Of a stretch of DNA of 64,000 nt, positions 61,662 to 64,000 are shown in pieces. Positions within the stretch are counted from its first letter, which is position 1. The number at the start of each line of letters is the position of its first letter. Position numbers and translations under genes: made by a program. This DNA comes from Bacteroides sedimenti (GTDB lineage: Bacteria; Bacteroidota; Bacteroidia; Bacteroidales; Bacteroidaceae): the NCBI RefSeq assembly GCF_040365225.1, contig NZ_AP028055.1, positions 992,001 to 1,056,000 of the forward strand, in the 5' to 3' direction. Below the pieces are notes generated by a model that searched no databases, was not told the DNA's origin, and was given only the letters and a program-made list of their open reading frames with translations.

Positions 61662-63377
61662 ATGGCACCCGAGTTTGTTTATTTTCTCAAGATAAATATT
61701 GGCATTGCCTTGTTCTATGCCTTTTATCGGTTGTTTTTTTATCGCGATACTTTCTTTCACTGGCGCAGATATGCTCTGCTGGCCTTTATGGGTATCTCGT
61801 TTCTTTATCCATTGTTGAATATTCAGGATTGGGTAAAAGAACAGGAACCAATGAAAGAGATTGTAACCATCTATGCGGCAAATATGCTGCCCGAAGTCAC
61901 TCCTCAACAGAGTACTCTCTGGGAGCAACTGACCGGCAATATTTGTCCGATACTCTACTGGTTGGGTATTGGTGCCCTAATTCTGCGTTTCCTTGTTCAG
62001 TTGGTTAGCATCTGTATTATTGCCAGACGTTCCAGAAAAGTGGTAATCAATGGAATTACCATACGGATCCCTGAAAAATCGGCTGCGCCATTCTCCTTTT
62101 TTCATTGGATATTTATCTCTCCGGAACTGCATACCGAAAATGAATTCCGGGAAATCCTGATTCATGAAGAGACGCATACCTGTCAGTGGCACTCGGCCGA
62201 TGTGGTTTTAAGCGAACTGTTCAATATCTTTTGCTGGGTTAATCCATTTGCCTGGCTCATTAAGCGGGAAATCCGCAACAATCTTGAATATATGGCAGAT
62301 AATCGGGTCGTACTCTCCATTCACGACACCAAGAGTTACCAGTATCATTTATTGGGATTGGCCAGTCAGAAAGCATCGGCTCATTTATGCAATTCATTCA
62401 ATATATTGCCTTTGAAGAACAGAATCGTCATGATGAACAAAAGAAGGACGAAGGGCATTGCTAAAACAAAATATGTGATGTTTTTTCCGCTCGCTGCCTT
62501 GCTGATGCTGTTCAGCAATATTGAAGCGGTAGCCCGGATAACCGGAAAATTTGCTGAAGAGATTATATCTCCATTGACTACGGAAACAAGTAACAATGCG
62601 GATGCTGAAGCGGGAGACAGCTCAGACCAAGAGAGGGATGGCGACACCGAAGTTTACACGGCAGTAGAAAGTATGCCACGATATCCTGGAGGTGAAATTG
62701 CTCTGTTAAGCTATATAAGTAGAAATTTGAAATATCCGACAGAATCGAAGTTGAAAGGGGTGGAAGGCAAAGTGTATGTTCGTTTTGTTGTTACAAAAAC
62801 CGGAGAAATAAGCAATGCCCGAATTATGAGGTCGTTAGATAAAGACTGCGATGCCGAAGCCATACGTGTGATAATGGGAATGCCTAGATGGGAGCCGGGG
62901 AAACAAAACGGGAAAGTGGTGAATGTATATTATGTGATTCCAATCAGTTTCCGGCTTAATAGCGACAAAAGCGCAACTCAAGGTGTTGAGGGTGACTTTG
63001 GCTCCGGAATGGAGAATGGTGAAACGAACAATAAAAATGCAACCGGCGAAGGCTCTTCCTCTAACGTCTATACAGCAGTAGAACAAATGCCTCAATTTCC
63101 TGGAGGAGAGACTGCTTTAATGAGGTATATATTCGATAATATTAAGTATCCCTCTTCTTCTCACCAAAATGGAGTGCAAGGAAAGGTCTATACAGAAGTT
63201 ACGATTTCCGAAACCGGCGAAGTGAAGAATGCAAAAATCCTTCGTTCACTCGACCCCTTTTGCGATGCAGAAGCGCTTCGGGTGGTAAACAGTCTGCCTA
63301 AATGGATTCCGGGAAAACAAAATGGCGTAAATGTTCCCGTGAAATATGTGCTTCCAATAACGTTCAAACTTCAATAA
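61662..63377 (+). CDS. M56 (BlaR1-like) metallopeptidase with two TonB C-terminal domains
   Basis: A 571-residue membrane protein. The N-terminal BlaR1-like part has about four helices and the zinc motif His168-Glu-Glu-Thr-His172 (LIHEETHTCQWHSADV), with EYMADN later. After a helix near 270-290 come two tandem TonB C-terminal domains (about 325-430 and 460-571). Both read VYTAVExMP, PGGE, Y, KYP, VQ/EGKVY, DAEA, PGKQNG, so they arose by duplication. There is no beta-lactam-binding domain. Such M56-TonB fusions are common in Bacteroidetes; the signal and target are unknown. Cleavage of BlaI is the expected output by analogy. Confidence 0.9.
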   Translation: MAPEFVYFLKINIGIALFYAFYRLFFYRDTFFHWRRYALLAFMGISFLYPLLNIQDWVKEQEPMKEIVTIYAANMLPEVTPQQSTLWEQLTGNICPILYWLGIGALILRFLVQLVSICIIARRSRKVVINGITIRIPEKSAAPFSFFHWIFISPELHTENEFREILIHEETHTCQWHSADVVLSELFNIFCWVNPFAWLIKREIRNNLEYMADNRVVLSIHDTKSYQYHLLGLASQKASAHLCNSFNILPLKNRIVMMNKRRTKGIAKTKYVMFFPLAALLMLFSNIEAVARITGKFAEEIISPLTTETSNNADAEAGDSSDQERDGDTEVYTAVESMPRYPGGEIALLSYISRNLKYPTESKLKGVEGKVYVRFVVTKTGEISNARIMRSLDKDCDAEAIRVIMGMPRWEPGKQNGKVVNVYYVIPISFRLNSDKSATQGVEGDFGSGMENGETNNKNATGEGSSSNVYTAVEQMPQFPGGETALMRYIFDNIKYPSSSHQNGVQGKVYTEVTISETGEVKNAKILRSLDPFCDAEALRVVNSLPKWIPGKQNGVNVPVKYVLPITFKLQ

Positions 63378-63401
63378 TCCCTGAAAAACATTGAAGTCTC
63401 A

Positions 63402-63436
63402 TCCTGATTGTGTTATGTGACAAACCACAATCAGGA
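63402..63436 (+). terminator. Hairpin after the M56-TonB gene
   Basis: Perfect 11-bp arms (63402-63412 and 63426-63436) with a 13-nt loop. A T run follows 10 nt later, so it is a moderate candidate. Confidence 0.5.
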
Positions 63437-63581
63437 ATATCCATCATTTTTTAGAGTTTCTTTTAACCGGTTAGAGTTAAAAGCAGACTTGCTTGAATAG
63501 TGTATGCGTGCTTTTTGTATGTATCGACAATTCATTGCCCTTTTAAAATATAATCATTGTCTAAATAATAATCAATTTACC

Positions 63582-64000
63582 ATGAAAACAAACACAATCA
63601 GATGCATGTTGCTTGTATTGTTTGCAGTACAAAGTTGGGGACTGCAGGCTCAAGATGTGACTTATACAGTCAGGATAGAAACTCCGGGGACGTTATCGTC
63701 TCAGATTCCCGCTTCGGAAAAATATAAGATATCCCATCTCACGGTATCCGGTAAGCTGAATGGATTGGATATTGATTTCATTCGTGACATGGCTGGTGTC
63801 GCTCGGGCTTTGAAACCCCTCAAGGAGTATTCGTATGAAACAGTTTATGCCTATGAAGATTCAATAACGGAAGGCAAGCTTGCAGTGCTCGATCTTTCAA
63901 AAGCAGAGATTATGGTTGGAAGCTCTTATCTGATTCACGGCAGTAAGGTGATTTGTGAAAATGGCAATAAGTATTTCAGGGAAGAATACTATCAGACAAA
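63582..64000 (+). CDS. BspA-like leucine-rich-repeat surface protein, N-terminal part (partial)
   Basis: An ORF open from ATG 63582 to the window end (139 codons and 2 bases). It has a signal peptide (CMLLVLFAVQSWGLQAQ). The next stretch (TPGTLSSQIPASEKYKISHL, then KLNGLDIDFIRDMAG) matches the cap region seen in BspA-type leucine-rich-repeat proteins of Bacteroidales. Those carry LRR_5 repeats further on, which lie beyond this window. Probably surface-exposed. No clear promoter box was seen in the gap. Confidence 0.7.
   Translation, partial: MKTNTIRCMLLVLFAVQSWGLQAQDVTYTVRIETPGTLSSQIPASEKYKISHLTVSGKLNGLDIDFIRDMAGVARALKPLKEYSYETVYAYEDSITEGKLAVLDLSKAEIMVGSSYLIHGSKVICENGNKYFREEYYQT

Overview
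The window looks like a chromosomal stretch from a Bacteroidales bacterium, most likely Bacteroidaceae. Three things point there. Many genes are preceded by the Bacteroidetes -7 promoter box TAnnTTTG, sometimes with a TTTG-like -33 box 18-22 nt upstream. The gene content is typical of the group: BamD followed by an Rpb6/omega-like protein and a DUF4293 protein, DUF3078, DUF2461, DUF6600-like and DUF6057-like proteins, C10 peptidases, and an M56-TonB fusion. There are also type IX secretion sorting domains. The DNA is AT-rich by eye. Four secreted proteins carry T9SS-type C-terminal domains (one type B, three type A). As far as I know this is unusual for common human gut Bacteroides, so an environmental, digester or animal-associated relative is my guess. 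I saw no rRNA, tRNA, CRISPR array, insertion sequence or prophage.

Layout. 1-2.4 kb: end of a phenylacetate-CoA ligase, an ACT-domain protein, bamD, the Rpb6/omega protein and a DUF4293 protein. 2.5-5 kb (minus): an outer-membrane barrel and a LysM/periplasmic-binding lipid-free secreted protein. 5.1-11.9 kb: a likely operon of a T9SS type B protein, uvrA, ybaK, a Mip-like FKBP and a POT peptide transporter. 12.2-16.4 kb: a zinc-ribbon/TPR membrane protein, an orphan membrane protein and a tryptophan-rich lipoprotein. 16.7-22.2 kb: a large T9SS-exported purple-acid-phosphatase-like enzyme converging on an S9 peptidase. 22.2-23.3 kb is gene-poor. 23.3-26.8 kb (minus): yidC and pyrG. 26.9-34.4 kb: DUF3078, inositol monophosphatase family, DUF2461, YhcH, glgB and a DUF6057-like membrane protein. 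34.5-39.6 kb (minus): gcvP, an MBL hydrolase, rsmG and a DUF3298 lipoprotein. 39.7-43.7 kb: a cysteine-rich exported protein, a CopA-type ATPase and lipB. 44.1-49.1 kb (minus): a small lipoprotein and two tandem C10 proteases. 49.3-52.4 kb: a LacI-type regulator divergent from the KDG kinase and KDPG aldolase genes. 52.5-53.8 kb (minus): a two-subunit ThrE/YjjPB-type exporter. 54.1-61.1 kb: a giant two-module sensor, a response regulator and an AbgT-family transporter. 61.2-63.4 kb: a BlaI repressor and an M56-TonB sensor protease. The window ends inside a BspA-like leucine-rich-repeat protein.

The most notable item is the 1522-residue sensor at 54120-58688. It reads as two fused lipoprotein-type sensor kinases with complementary losses. 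Module 1 keeps the ATP-binding motifs but has Tyr658 where the phosphoacceptor His is expected. Module 2 keeps a His box (His1301) but has lost the ATP-binding motifs. A relic lipoprotein signal peptide, beginning at an in-frame GTG, marks the fusion point. Between this gene and its response regulator lies an array of four 11-bp motifs with an exact 22-bp period. A second array of three copies, inverted, lies upstream of copA at 40.2 kb. Together these suggest a signalling system and a possible regulon marker worth testing. Protein family names and DUF numbers are given from memory; no database search was run.
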